Shown here: piece after piece, positions 47,281-56,060 of the stretch | How positions within the stretch are numbered: position 1 is the stretch's first letter | Layout of the letters: each line of letters starts with the position of its first letter | Origin: Legionella jamestowniensis | Lineage (GTDB): Bacteria > Pseudomonadota > Gammaproteobacteria > Legionellales > Legionellaceae | Length of the DNA: 64,000 nt | Reading direction: 5' to 3' | NCBI RefSeq assembly: GCF_001467745.1 | Contig: NZ_LNYG01000013.1 | Location: 1,053,354-1,117,353, forward strand | Translations under genes and position numbers: made by a program | Notes under the pieces: model-generated | The model's input: the letters and a program-made list of their open reading frames with translations, nothing else | Told to the model about the DNA's origin: nothing | Databases searched by the model: none

Positions 47281-47348
47281 ACGAATAGAGGCACGGCCTA
47301 AGATGAGGAGAATTGTACCTAATTACGACCCAAATGGCAACCATTTTT

Positions 47349-47456
47349 TCATCTTGAATTAAAATGATACAAAAAGAAATGGCCCATCGCTAATAATATC
47401 ATACCACATGGAAAAATAAATACTTTTTTAAGCTGTCTTCGGAGTAATAAATTCAT
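47349..47456 (-). CDS. Possible 35-residue membrane peptide
   Basis: A short frame, MNLLLRRQLKKVFIFPCG and onward, with a basic start and one hydrophobic helix, lies upstream of the 672-residue gene on the same strand. The Shine-Dalgarno is weak, so it may be chance. The rest of the roughly 300-base gap (47281-47578) shows nothing else I can name. Confidence 0.25.
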   Translation of the reverse strand: MNLLLRRQLKKVFIFPCGMILLAMGHFFLYHFNSR

Positions 47457-47578
47457 AAAATAGGACAATTCTTTACCTCAAACACTAGACTAAACTATGA
47501 AAGGTTGCATACATATTATGACTCATTGAACTCTGTGCGTAAGATTACAAATCTGCTAGGATTACAGGGGTTTACATA

Positions 47579-48112
47579 ATGGGAAAAGATTTAATGAGTC
47601 TGCGCGGTTTTCTTGTTGTTATTTTATCATCGTTTTTAGGGTACTCCATGGCAGCCAATCAAAAAATTATTTATGGCTATGTTGAAAAAGCAACATTAGT
47701 TGATAAAAACATGACTCTTTCGGCAAAATTGGATACCGGTGCAAAATCAGCATCCCTTAGTGCCGTGGATATTCATGAAATTGAAGAAAATGGCAAGGCT
47801 TTTTTACGCTTCAAGGTACCCGGAAAACATGATGAAGTTGAATTTACGTGTGAATATATCGGCAAAGTGAAAATTAAAGTCCGGGCTGGCGAGCATATGT
47901 CATTACATCCTGTTGAACCCATAAAACGGCCTGTGGTAAAAATTGCAATTAAGATAGGCGATAAAACGCGGACTATCCTTGTTAATTTGACAAATCGCAA
48001 ACGCTTCAACTATCCCTTGCTTCTTGGTAGGGACGCCATTATCGCTTTTGACGGTCTTGTTGATCCGCAGCATGCATTTCTAATTAAACCTGATAAAAAC
48101 GAGAAAAAATGA
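47579..48112 (+). CDS. Exported retropepsin-like (DUF785/RimK-associated) aspartyl protease-like protein
   Basis: A 177-residue protein with a signal peptide (ending YSMAAN) and a pepsin-like half domain: LSAKLDTGAKSASLSA holds the DTGAKS catalytic loop, and FNYPLLLGRDAI the paired strand. The family has been labelled ATP-dependent zinc protease, but the fold is that of a retropepsin. It opens a three-gene operon: its TGA overlaps the next ATG by 4 bases, and the third gene overlaps by 1. AGGGG precedes the start with 8 bases of spacing. Confidence 0.85.
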   Translation: MGKDLMSLRGFLVVILSSFLGYSMAANQKIIYGYVEKATLVDKNMTLSAKLDTGAKSASLSAVDIHEIEENGKAFLRFKVPGKHDEVEFTCEYIGKVKIKVRAGEHMSLHPVEPIKRPVVKIAIKIGDKTRTILVNLTNRKRFNYPLLLGRDAIIAFDGLVDPQHAFLIKPDKNEKK

Positions 48113-49635
48113 AGTCAAACAAACGCCATGTTTACGGCTTAATTCTTACCTTATTTATTCTTGGCATGGGAGTTTTCCTCTATCGTCATTTAGTACTTGA
48201 TGTTCCACTCACCGATACGGAAACGGTGAACAGCTGGATGGTTGAAGCCCACTTACGTTTTACTGCTGAAAGAAATATGCCAGTTAAAGCAAGCTTTACC
48301 ATTCCTTATATGCCTCCTTATTTTGCCATTCTGGATGAATATTTTGTTTCTCATAACTATGGCGTCACTACCAATCTAAGCGGCTATAATCGGGTGACTG
48401 TTTGGTCTCTCCGACGAAGTAAGGGTACTCAATCCCTTTACTATAGGGCCATTTTTCGCGAAACGGATAACAATGAATCCTCCTTGGCCAAGCCTCCTGC
48501 TGTAAAAGCACAGCCCTTAACAGAAAACCAGACGGCAGCCGTTGAAGCAATCACCAATCAGGTTCGTCAATCTTCAGCAGATATTCAAACCTTTGCCCAA
48601 GGTACAATCAAAGAATTAAATAAACAGGATGGTAACGCCAAATTATTGGTTGGCAGCGAGTTTAGCGATGAAAATGTCATTCAAGCAGCCATTGTCGTAT
48701 TAAACCAGGCAAAAATTTATGCCATGCCTGTTAAAGGTATCTATTTAAAGCATCAAAACAAGACAGACTTTAAATCCTTTATGGTAGTTTATAATGGCAA
48801 GGACTGGTTGTATATCAATCCCAGAACAGGCAGTGTCGGTTTTCCTAAGGATTTTCTAGTTTGGCAATATGGTTTTGAACCCGTTTATAGTGTCATTGGC
48901 GGAAAAAAACCAATTTTCAATTTGATTGTTTCCCCAACACCTATTAACGCGTTGTCCATTGCAAAAACAAGGGGAGTACAAACTGATTCGCAATTACTTC
49001 GTTTCTCCCTGTTACAATTACCTGTAAGTGCCCAGGAAACGTATAAAATTTTACTTACTGTTCCCATCGGCGCTTTTATCATTCTCTTATTGCGTAACTT
49101 TGTTGGTTTAAAAACTTTCGGCACTTTTATGCCCGTATTGATTGCGCTTGCTTTTCGCGAAACACATGTCATTTGGGGGATCACCTTATTTGTTATTATT
49201 GTCTCTTTTGGACTTCTGGCCAGATTTTATCTTGACCAACTGCGGTTATTATTAGTGCCGCGATTGGCAGCCATCCTTACTGTGGTGATTCTGTTGATGA
49301 TTTTTATTAGCATAATGAGTCAGAATCTTGGATTGGAATCCGGTTTATCCGTTGCCCTATTCCCTATGGTTATTTTAACAATGACGATTGAAAGGATGTG
49401 TATTACCTGGGATGAGCGCGGTGCTTCCGATGCCATTAAGTCAGGGGTAGGTAGTCTTATTGCAGCGGTTATTGCTTATGGCGCTATGAACTATGAACCT
49501 ATGCAGTATCTGATTTTTGCATTTCCAGAGCTACTCTTGGTATTACTGGCGCTCATTTTGTGGTTTGGTCAATACAGAGGCTACCGGCTTTTTGAATTAC
49601 TGCGCTTTAAAGCCTTAGGCGGAGAACAGTTATAA
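48109..49635 (+). CDS. Inactive transglutaminase fused to a 7-TM domain
   Basis: A 508-residue inner-membrane protein: one N-terminal anchor (residues 10-28), a periplasmic domain of about 290 residues resembling an inactive transglutaminase (FMVVYNGKDWLYINPRTG; no clear catalytic Cys-His-Asp triad), and seven C-terminal membrane helices starting LTVPIGAFIILLLRNFVG. The middle gene of the protease-like / transglutaminase-7TM / ATP-grasp operon, which is conserved across many Gammaproteobacteria. It probably presents a periplasmic partner or substrate to the protease-like protein. Confidence 0.85.
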   Translation: MKSNKRHVYGLILTLFILGMGVFLYRHLVLDVPLTDTETVNSWMVEAHLRFTAERNMPVKASFTIPYMPPYFAILDEYFVSHNYGVTTNLSGYNRVTVWSLRRSKGTQSLYYRAIFRETDNNESSLAKPPAVKAQPLTENQTAAVEAITNQVRQSSADIQTFAQGTIKELNKQDGNAKLLVGSEFSDENVIQAAIVVLNQAKIYAMPVKGIYLKHQNKTDFKSFMVVYNGKDWLYINPRTGSVGFPKDFLVWQYGFEPVYSVIGGKKPIFNLIVSPTPINALSIAKTRGVQTDSQLLRFSLLQLPVSAQETYKILLTVPIGAFIILLLRNFVGLKTFGTFMPVLIALAFRETHVIWGITLFVIIVSFGLLARFYLDQLRLLLVPRLAAILTVVILLMIFISIMSQNLGLESGLSVALFPMVILTMTIERMCITWDERGASDAIKSGVGSLIAAVIAYGAMNYEPMQYLIFAFPELLLVLLALILWFGQYRGYRLFELLRFKALGGEQL

Positions 49636-50579
49636 TGTGGAAGCTCTACCGCCGATTGCATAAGCGCGGGATTTTAAGTATTAATCGCCGTAATAGCGAT
49701 TACGTTTTAAAGTACAATGCTCGCAAACTTTATCCTTTGGTGGATGATAAATTACAAACGAAACAATTAGCCATCCAAGCCGGAATAGCCGTTCCGAAGC
49801 TCTATGAAATCATAAGTACTGAACACCAAGTTAAAGGCATTGATAAAATTTTAGAGCCCTATAAAGATTTTGTCATCAAGCCAGCCCATGGGGCAGGCGG
49901 CGACGGCATCCTTGTGATTACCGATCGCGTTTTTGGCCGCTATCGCCAAATTAACGGTAAATTAATGACAAATCAGGAGATTAGCTATCATCTCTCATGT
50001 CTATTGAGCGGAGCGTATAGTCTTGGCGGACATGGTGACTACGCGATCATTGAGCATCGTGTCATTGTTGACCCCGTCTTTAAAGAAGTGAGTTATGAGG
50101 GTATTCCTGATATTCGCATTATTACCCTGTTAGGCTATCCTGCAATGGCCATGGTTCGGTTGCCCACGCGCCAATCGGGCGGAAAAGCAAACCTTCATCA
50201 AGGTGCTATCGGTGTTGGTATTAATTTAGCCACCGGAAAAACACTTGGCGGTGTATTTCAAAATGATCCCATCGATTATCATCCTGATACACTAGCGCCG
50301 ATTGTGGATATAACCGTCCCATATTGGGATAAAATTTTAGAAATTGCTGCCAGCTGCTATGAGTTAACTGGCCTTGGTTATTTAGGCGTCGATATCGTGC
50401 TGGACAAAGATCACGGGCCCTTAATGTTGGAGCTCAATGCACGACCGGGATTGAATATTCAGATTGCCAATCGGGAAGGCGGGCTTACACGCTATCAAAA
50501 AATTGAAGCCCATGCCGCAAGAGAAAAAGAAGCCGTTGCCGCAAGAGTAGCTTATTCAAAGCAAGAATTTGCAAGATAA
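49635..50579 (+). CDS. RimK-related ATP-grasp alpha-L-glutamate ligase-like protein
   Basis: A 314-residue cytosolic ATP-grasp enzyme. Visible: DDKLQTKQLAIQAGIAVPKLYEII, FVIKPAHGAGGDGILVI (ATP-binding glycine loop and Lys), VSYEGIPDIRIITLLGYPAMAMVRLPT, KANLHQGAIGVGINL and PLMLELNARPGLNIQIAN with the metal-binding Glu/Asn. The family probably adds an amino acid to a peptide or protein end. It is the last gene of the trio, starting at the final base of the preceding stop codon. Confidence 0.9.
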   Translation: MWKLYRRLHKRGILSINRRNSDYVLKYNARKLYPLVDDKLQTKQLAIQAGIAVPKLYEIISTEHQVKGIDKILEPYKDFVIKPAHGAGGDGILVITDRVFGRYRQINGKLMTNQEISYHLSCLLSGAYSLGGHGDYAIIEHRVIVDPVFKEVSYEGIPDIRIITLLGYPAMAMVRLPTRQSGGKANLHQGAIGVGINLATGKTLGGVFQNDPIDYHPDTLAPIVDITVPYWDKILEIAASCYELTGLGYLGVDIVLDKDHGPLMLELNARPGLNIQIANREGGLTRYQKIEAHAAREKEAVAARVAYSKQEFAR

Positions 50580-50592
50580 CTTGAAAGAATGA

Positions 50593-50982
50593 TCAACCCT
50601 TTTTTAGTAAGGATTTTGCACAACTCATATATCCCAGTGTTGTTTTATTCAAATGTGTCCATCTAGAATCCATAGATCCATTTTTTTTGACATCAGCAAT
50701 GGCCACACCCGTTTCTTCTTTATTTTTAGGATTCATAAAGACTAGGGAAAGATTATGCTTTGCCCTATCGTAAATACCAGTTCCTACATAGAATGTTCCA
50801 TCATTACACTTGGTAAAAATATCATAAGTATACTTGGTTTTTTTAATATTCATCCTGCAAGAAAATACCGTTTTAGTATCAATTTCTGAGCCTTTACATT
50901 TGTATAAGCCAGTGATGTGGCGTGGATAACCATCTGCAAAACAGTTTGACGACATTAGTAAGAGGATTATTAATTTTTTCAT
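50593..50982 (-). CDS. Small exported hypothetical protein
   Basis: Unrecognised. From ATG 50982 the protein is 129 residues with a signal peptide (MKKLIILLLMSSNCFADG) and four Cys in the mature part (YKCKG, FSCRM, TKCND, MSCAK), suggesting two disulfides. Strands such as KYTYDIFTKCNDGTFYVGTGIYD suggest a small beta-barrel or lipocalin-like periplasmic protein. I chose this start because AAGAGA lies upstream and it gives a clean signal peptide; another ATG lies 15 bases upstream. It is convergent with the ATP-grasp gene. Confidence 0.65.
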   Translation of the reverse strand: MKKLIILLLMSSNCFADGYPRHITGLYKCKGSEIDTKTVFSCRMNIKKTKYTYDIFTKCNDGTFYVGTGIYDRAKHNLSLVFMNPKNKEETGVAIADVKKNGSMDSRWTHLNKTTLGYMSCAKSLLKKG

Positions 50983-51152
50983 TCTCTTAAAATCCATTCC
51001 CAGCTCTTTGTACTGTATTCAGTAAAACATGAAACACGTTTATTTAAAATAGGCTAGATGCATCAACGCACCCTTTGATTCTATCAATCTTCCGCCAAAA
51101 CGGAATGAACTAAACTTATAAATAAGACGATATCGGAATAAGGAGATTCATT

Positions 51153-51383
51153 ATGCAGGCCAACGACTATCACGTATTACCTAATGAGGCCCTTGGGGGC
51201 TGGGATATACGAAAGGAAAAATCCAAACGAGCAAGTAGACATTTTGAGACGCAACAAGAAGCCATTGCCGCAGCGCGAAAATTCAGCCGCAAAGTAGGTG
51301 CTGAACTTTTCATTCATGGAAAAGATGGCAAGATTTTGCGAAAAGACAGCCACGGAAACGATCCCTTTCCGCCAAGCGGTTAA
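51153..51383 (+). CDS. DUF2188 domain-containing small protein
   Basis: A 76-residue protein almost entirely made of the DUF2188 fold: YHVLPNEALGGWDIRKEKSK, then ASRHFETQQEAIAAARKFSR and ELFIHGKDGKILRKDSHGNDP, the family signature end. Function is unknown; members are small, often duplicated and sometimes stress-linked. Shine-Dalgarno AAGGAG stands 8 bases before the ATG. Confidence 0.88.
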   Translation: MQANDYHVLPNEALGGWDIRKEKSKRASRHFETQQEAIAAARKFSRKVGAELFIHGKDGKILRKDSHGNDPFPPSG

Positions 51384-51499
51384 CCCCTTCTCTTGAAATT
51401 TGCTGTGGGCTTGGAATTAGGGGTTGCCTGATATAGCTCGGCAACTTTGAATATGTATTGATGGGCGGTATTTGACTGTTTTTTTCTAAGTTATTTTTT

Positions 51500-52843
51500 T
51501 TAACCCATCGTTAGAGCATCCTCAGTAGCGAACTCTACACATAAATCGGCAACCTCTTGGTAAAATTCCTCCCGATTATCACTAACCTGGGGATGCTCAT
51601 CGAAGAATATTTGCAAATCACCAATAGGCTCTATCAGGCTCATTGACATTGAGCTAAGCGCGGGTGGTAAATGGAGTGGCATGAAGGAAGCATCGTTATT
51701 TATACAACTTACAATTGTTTTTTGAGCGTCATAGAGCATTGCAAGCATCGTGTCTTCATAGCCAGTGGCTTGCTCAAGCAAATTCTCAATCGCAAGAGAC
51801 TCTTCTTCATCAAATTCAAACTCCAAAGCAAAACCATCAATAAATTTATTGAGTATAGTAATTTTTGTACGTTCCTGTGGAGTAAAGTCGTCGTTATTTC
51901 CCGAGAGAGAGGGCACTGCTGCAGCAATCACCTTTAACAACGCTTCAGGAGAGCGATAATGCCGTACGTCGCTTAATAACAGTTTTGTTGCCGGCGTAAA
52001 ATTCTGACAAGCATAAATAATCTCAAGTAGAGAAGTCAAATCATAGTAAAATTGATAATGATTTACCATATAGCGGCCAATGTATTCGCCAATACCCTCC
52101 CACATAAGCGCAGATTTTAACACCGCCAGCAACACGCTATTTTTATTTGATTCCAATGAATTTTTTGCATCTCTCCAGACATCAAAACCTTGGCAGAATT
52201 CCACAATAAATAAACTGCCTCTTAAAAACCCCATTTCTGCATAGAGGCAAGCCAATTTTTCAATGTCTGCCAGTGATTTATTTTTTTGCAGGTAAGCCAA
52301 AGCCATTAGAGCAGCATGACAAGCCTTATCGGTTGTCAAAGTTAATAATGCCTGGTGTTGTTCTGCATCAAACTCAAGAAAAAATTCAATGAGCTGTCGA
52401 CGCTGGCATTTCCAAGTTTTCTTACCGACACGAAATATGACTTCATCTTTAATGTCATTGTATTCATTTATACAACTCACAAGTTTTTCCAACTTCTTAA
52501 AAGAGCTTCCTTTAAAAATTTTGCTTGTCTCTAAACAGACCTGTGTAAACACATGCTGATATTGGATTTCTGATGGAAATTTTAAATCATCAATTAATTT
52601 TTCTGCCGTTATTTTACCCACCAGGCAATACGTCATGAATTGATAACTACGCTCCGAAGGAAGCTTAGACAGCGTCGTTGCACAGGCGTTAAAAAGTTTA
52701 TTCACCCTAGCGTAGCTTGGTTTAAAAAATTGATGATATGTTAGGCTGTGTTCATAGTGAACATAGCCTAAAATCTGTAACCATACCTTAGTAGGTAATG
52801 CTTTACTCCAATCATGAATTTTTTCTACAGCATTCTGCCCCAT
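51500..52843 (-). CDS. F-box-like effector candidate, paralogue B
   Basis: A 447-residue protein. Residues 16-51 read LPTKVWLQILGYV followed by ARVNKLF, matching the pattern of an F-box (LPxEVWxxIL with a following VNKxF). The rest is all-helical and unrecognised (PATKLLLSDVRHYRSPEALLKVI). A conserved tail EPIGDLQIFFDEHPQVSDNREEFYQEVADLC is shared with its neighbour. F-box proteins recruit substrates to SCF ubiquitin ligases; Legionella is known to translocate such proteins. No signal peptide. Secretion and SKP1 binding are inferences. Confidence 0.6.
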   Translation of the reverse strand: MGQNAVEKIHDWSKALPTKVWLQILGYVHYEHSLTYHQFFKPSYARVNKLFNACATTLSKLPSERSYQFMTYCLVGKITAEKLIDDLKFPSEIQYQHVFTQVCLETSKIFKGSSFKKLEKLVSCINEYNDIKDEVIFRVGKKTWKCQRRQLIEFFLEFDAEQHQALLTLTTDKACHAALMALAYLQKNKSLADIEKLACLYAEMGFLRGSLFIVEFCQGFDVWRDAKNSLESNKNSVLLAVLKSALMWEGIGEYIGRYMVNHYQFYYDLTSLLEIIYACQNFTPATKLLLSDVRHYRSPEALLKVIAAAVPSLSGNNDDFTPQERTKITILNKFIDGFALEFEFDEEESLAIENLLEQATGYEDTMLAMLYDAQKTIVSCINNDASFMPLHLPPALSSMSMSLIEPIGDLQIFFDEHPQVSDNREEFYQEVADLCVEFATEDALTMG

Positions 52844-52905
52844 TTTTTCTTCCCGAATGGTTTCCTATTTATTTCTTGCAATTGTGTAACCATTTTTGTT
52901 TGTCT

Positions 52906-54357
52906 CTAAATAGTCGCGGAAGTCAATTTCGATTCTACTTGTTGACATAGCTCAGCAAATTGTTGATAAAACTCTTTTTGGTTATCCTCAACTTCAGTAG
53001 GGGCATCAAAAAACTCGGCCAAATCATCAATTGGCTCCACCTGATTTTCCGTTTCCTCTGCACGAGTTAAAAAGCTTAGAGACGTAGGGGCGGCATTGCC
53101 ATCCATATAATTCTGGACAGTTTTAACTATCTCGCATAACTGCTTAAGTATTGTCGCATGATGATTTCTATCCAGAGTATTGTACAACCCTATCATTAAA
53201 TCCTTTTCATCTTTATCGAAAGAGAAATTTCGAACATATTTTTCAAAGAAGTGCTTAAGTAGTATCAGATTATCCCTCAAGTTACGAGGATAACCGCTGC
53301 TATAATAATTCCTATTGAAGATATAACCCACTTGAATCATTCTCAGCATTACCTCAGGTGCTTTGTAGTGTCGGACATCATTCAGCAACAACTTAATGGC
53401 AGGTGTATTGTTTTGGCAGTTATGAATACTTTGTAGTATAAATTTGTGATCATAGTCGAACTGATAATGCTCCATGAGGTAATACTTTAAATACCCACCA
53501 ACCTTTGGCCATGAAAGAGAATAGTCTAATACCCTCTGCAAGACGTTATTTTTTACTAAATCGAAATCTGTTGGCTTTACATCTCGATGTATACTCAACC
53601 GAAAACAAAACTCTAGAATAAACAAGCCTCCCCTTAAAAGCCCTACTTCTGCGTACACACTGGCTAACTGCTCAATTTGTTCGAGTGATTTATTCTTTTG
53701 AATATAAGCCATCGCCAGAAGTGCTGGGTAACAGCGCTTATCATTGGTTAATTTTGCTAATAATTCCTCTTCTTTGGCATCCATCTGAAAAATAAACTGC
53801 GGTATTTCCCCAAGGGATAGAGGTCGATTGACTTCTTCTATAAATTCCTCATCCTCTACATCGTAGTCTTTAAACGCAAGGAGACGCTCTTCTATCTGAT
53901 CAAAGTTATTTTGCTTAAATAGTTGAAAAACTGCTGAAAAAATATAATAAAATGAGTTTTTGTATTGAGTGTCTGGCGAGCAGTTTAGTTCTTTGATTAA
54001 ATTTTCGGTTGCTTTTTTACCCACTAAACAATAAGTCATGAGCCGATAACTTTTTTCTTCACGGTTAGACCAATAATCTGCAAATGCATTAAAAAGTTTA
54101 TTTACCCTTGCGTAAGAAGGTTTGAAAAAGAAAGGTCGGTTTTGATTATGATCATAATGCACATAGCTTAAAATTTGCGCCCATACTTCCGTAGGTAACA
54201 TTACACTTGGATCGTTTTGCTCTTCAACTTTATTTTGTCCTATCTTGGCCTTTTTACCAGGTTGCTCCCCAGTGTCGTCATCATGAGGTATCTGTCCTGA
54301 CTCGGTTTCTTTTATTGTGAGTTCATCTTCATATAGTTCTTGAAGTTGTGTGGGCAT
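52906..54357 (-). CDS. F-box-like effector candidate, paralogue A
   Basis: A 483-residue paralogue of the following gene. An acidic N-terminus with a basic patch KKAKIG (a possible nuclear signal) precedes LPTEVWAQILSYV (54-66), then FFKPSYARVNKLFNAFADYW, again F-box-like and closer to consensus. The helical body and the tail EPIDDLAEFFDAPTEVEDNQKEFYQQFAELC align with paralogue B. The Glu-rich C-terminus is of the kind seen in Dot/Icm substrates. It lies 33 bases after the LRR gene and 62 bases before paralogue B, so the three are likely co-transcribed. Shine-Dalgarno GGAGATAAAT. Confidence 0.62.
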   Translation of the reverse strand: MPTQLQELYEDELTIKETESGQIPHDDDTGEQPGKKAKIGQNKVEEQNDPSVMLPTEVWAQILSYVHYDHNQNRPFFFKPSYARVNKLFNAFADYWSNREEKSYRLMTYCLVGKKATENLIKELNCSPDTQYKNSFYYIFSAVFQLFKQNNFDQIEERLLAFKDYDVEDEEFIEEVNRPLSLGEIPQFIFQMDAKEEELLAKLTNDKRCYPALLAMAYIQKNKSLEQIEQLASVYAEVGLLRGGLFILEFCFRLSIHRDVKPTDFDLVKNNVLQRVLDYSLSWPKVGGYLKYYLMEHYQFDYDHKFILQSIHNCQNNTPAIKLLLNDVRHYKAPEVMLRMIQVGYIFNRNYYSSGYPRNLRDNLILLKHFFEKYVRNFSFDKDEKDLMIGLYNTLDRNHHATILKQLCEIVKTVQNYMDGNAAPTSLSFLTRAEETENQVEPIDDLAEFFDAPTEVEDNQKEFYQQFAELCQQVESKLTSATI

Positions 54358-54390
54358 ATTTATCTCCAGCAGCAGATTTCTATAAATGAT

Positions 54391-55854
54391 TTAAAGGGAT
54401 TTTGGTGACTCAGCTTTATTGTGGTTGCTGTTCACTACTTCTTTCGTTTTTTCCAATTGAAACTTAAAAAAACGATGTGTGGTTTTATAAGGACTATCTG
54501 TCCCTAAAAAAAATAATATATGGCTTGCTATGTCGTCAGGCAGATTATATTTCCTGGCAATAGCCGGCATGGATCCTAGCGCTCTGGCTAAATCAGATTC
54601 GCCATTTCCTGTAAGGATAAAGCGCTCCCTGTTCTCGCCAAAGGCTTTCAGAATTTGATCTTTTTCTGCAGAAGTTCTTCCTGTAAACAAATCATTATCG
54701 CTTAACTCAACTAACTTAATCGAAACAGGAATTGCAGCCAAAATTTTAATTAACTCCTCAACCGTGAGTATATAAAGTCGATTTCTTCGTAAACTAAGTG
54801 AAGTAATGTGAGGGGGAATAGCGCTCAAAATCGCAGATGTGTTTTCAGGAGTTTTGTATAGGAAGAGAGCATTATCTTCTAAATCAAGTGTTTTAACGGA
54901 AGCTGGGATAGCGGCCAAAATTTCAATCAATATCTTAAATGCAAATCTACCAACATTAGTTTTTCCTAACCTAAGTGAAGTTACATGCTCAGGAATGCCT
55001 TTAAAAAGCGCAACCAAATCTGAAGCTTTATAGTTGGTTAAATCAATCTCGCTGAGATCCAGTAAAGTCACGCTCGATGGAAGCGCCCTCAAAATTAGGG
55101 ATAAACCCTCACGTTTATGCTTTAGTTTCAAGCGCTCATCACTCAAACTTACTGAGATTAAGCTTAAGGGCAGCGCGTTAAGGATTTTAATCAAATCATT
55201 CGTGGATTTAAGCCAGAGGTGGTTACGGTTTAGATTCAGGGAGAGTAGACCATTTCGCAGCGCGCCTATTATTTTAACCACATCGTCAGAAGCTTTTATC
55301 CCAAGCCCATTACCGGTCAAATTGAGCGAAGTTATACTCGCCGGAAATGCCTGTAAAATGGCAATTATCTCCTCAGTCGATTTTCTCCCAAGGCCGCCGC
55401 CTATCAAACTTAGGGTAGTAACATGGGCTGGAATGCGTTGGATGAGCGGTATCAGTACTTTGCTAGTTTTATTTTCTAAAGCGCCAATACTCAAATACAA
55501 GGTAGTGATATTTTGTGGCAAGACTGAAACGAGGCGCGAAATGGTAGATACATGCAAAGAGACTATATTTTTGGAAATGGCTTGGCAGACCTGGGCTATT
55601 ATTTCATCTGCCAATGTTTCAGGAAACTGTCCCGATAAATGAAGTGATATAATGCCGGCAGGGATAGCTTTAAAAATCTCTACCAGAGCCTCACCGGAAA
55701 GATGTTGGAAACTATTAAGATCTAGATATAAGGTGTTTATATTTTTGGAAATAGTTGTAAATCTCTGGATTACTTCTCCAGCGGATGGCTGCAAACCCTC
55801 TTCCCAATACATATGCAAAGGGTTTGAAATCAGGGGACTGTTATTAAAAGGCAT
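54391..55854 (-). CDS. Leucine-rich repeat protein with F-box-like C-terminus, effector candidate
   Basis: A 487-residue protein built mainly of ribonuclease-inhibitor-type leucine-rich repeats of about 28-29 residues (for example PASITSLNLTGNGLGIKASD, then a similar unit, repeated ten or more times across residues 35-410). Near the C-terminus LPDDIASHILFFLG resembles the first helix of an F-box. LRR proteins of this sort are typical of Legionella host-interaction proteins. I chose ATG 55854 because AGGA lies 6 bases upstream; the open frame extends to 55896. A long antisense frame exists only because of the repeats. Confidence 0.78.
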   Translation of the reverse strand: MPFNNSPLISNPLHMYWEEGLQPSAGEVIQRFTTISKNINTLYLDLNSFQHLSGEALVEIFKAIPAGIISLHLSGQFPETLADEIIAQVCQAISKNIVSLHVSTISRLVSVLPQNITTLYLSIGALENKTSKVLIPLIQRIPAHVTTLSLIGGGLGRKSTEEIIAILQAFPASITSLNLTGNGLGIKASDDVVKIIGALRNGLLSLNLNRNHLWLKSTNDLIKILNALPLSLISVSLSDERLKLKHKREGLSLILRALPSSVTLLDLSEIDLTNYKASDLVALFKGIPEHVTSLRLGKTNVGRFAFKILIEILAAIPASVKTLDLEDNALFLYKTPENTSAILSAIPPHITSLSLRRNRLYILTVEELIKILAAIPVSIKLVELSDNDLFTGRTSAEKDQILKAFGENRERFILTGNGESDLARALGSMPAIARKYNLPDDIASHILFFLGTDSPYKTTHRFFKFQLEKTKEVVNSNHNKAESPKSL

Positions 55855-55997
55855 CGTTAATCCTAAATTTGACCAACAAACACATATTTTGGGCAATATT
55901 TTATCTTACTGACGATGATGCAAACATAGGTAAGTTTACCCATACACCTCCTTGTCCACCCAATTATAAGAGAGTTGTTACCACCCAACTTGGCTTA

Positions 55998-56026
55998 TTT
56001 ACAAACATAAGAGAATCTTCTATCAT
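55998..56026 (+). promoter_or_regulatory. Promoter of umuDC
   Basis: TTTACA at 55998-56003, a 17-base spacer, and TATCAT at 56021-56026. Transcription would start near 56033, inside the palindrome that follows. Confidence 0.6.
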
Positions 56027-56047
56027 TGAATAATGTCACATTATTCA
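56027..56047. promoter_or_regulatory. Palindromic operator candidate over the umuDC start site
   Basis: TGAATAATG and CATTATTCA form perfect 9-bp arms around a TCA centre. It follows the -10 box directly and overlaps the predicted transcription start, just before the Shine-Dalgarno AAAGGAGG, an ideal place for a repressor. It does not match the E. coli LexA box CTGT-N8-ACAG. Confidence 0.6.
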
Positions 56048-56060
56048 TAAAGGAGGCGCG

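Noticed and set aside
55034-55642. 202-codon plus-strand frame opposite the LRR gene
   Set aside because: It is a mirror of the leucine-rich repeats, has no ribosome-binding site and no protein-like pattern.
56027-56047. Calling the umuDC palindrome a LexA box
   Set aside because: It lacks the CTGT-N8-ACAG pattern.
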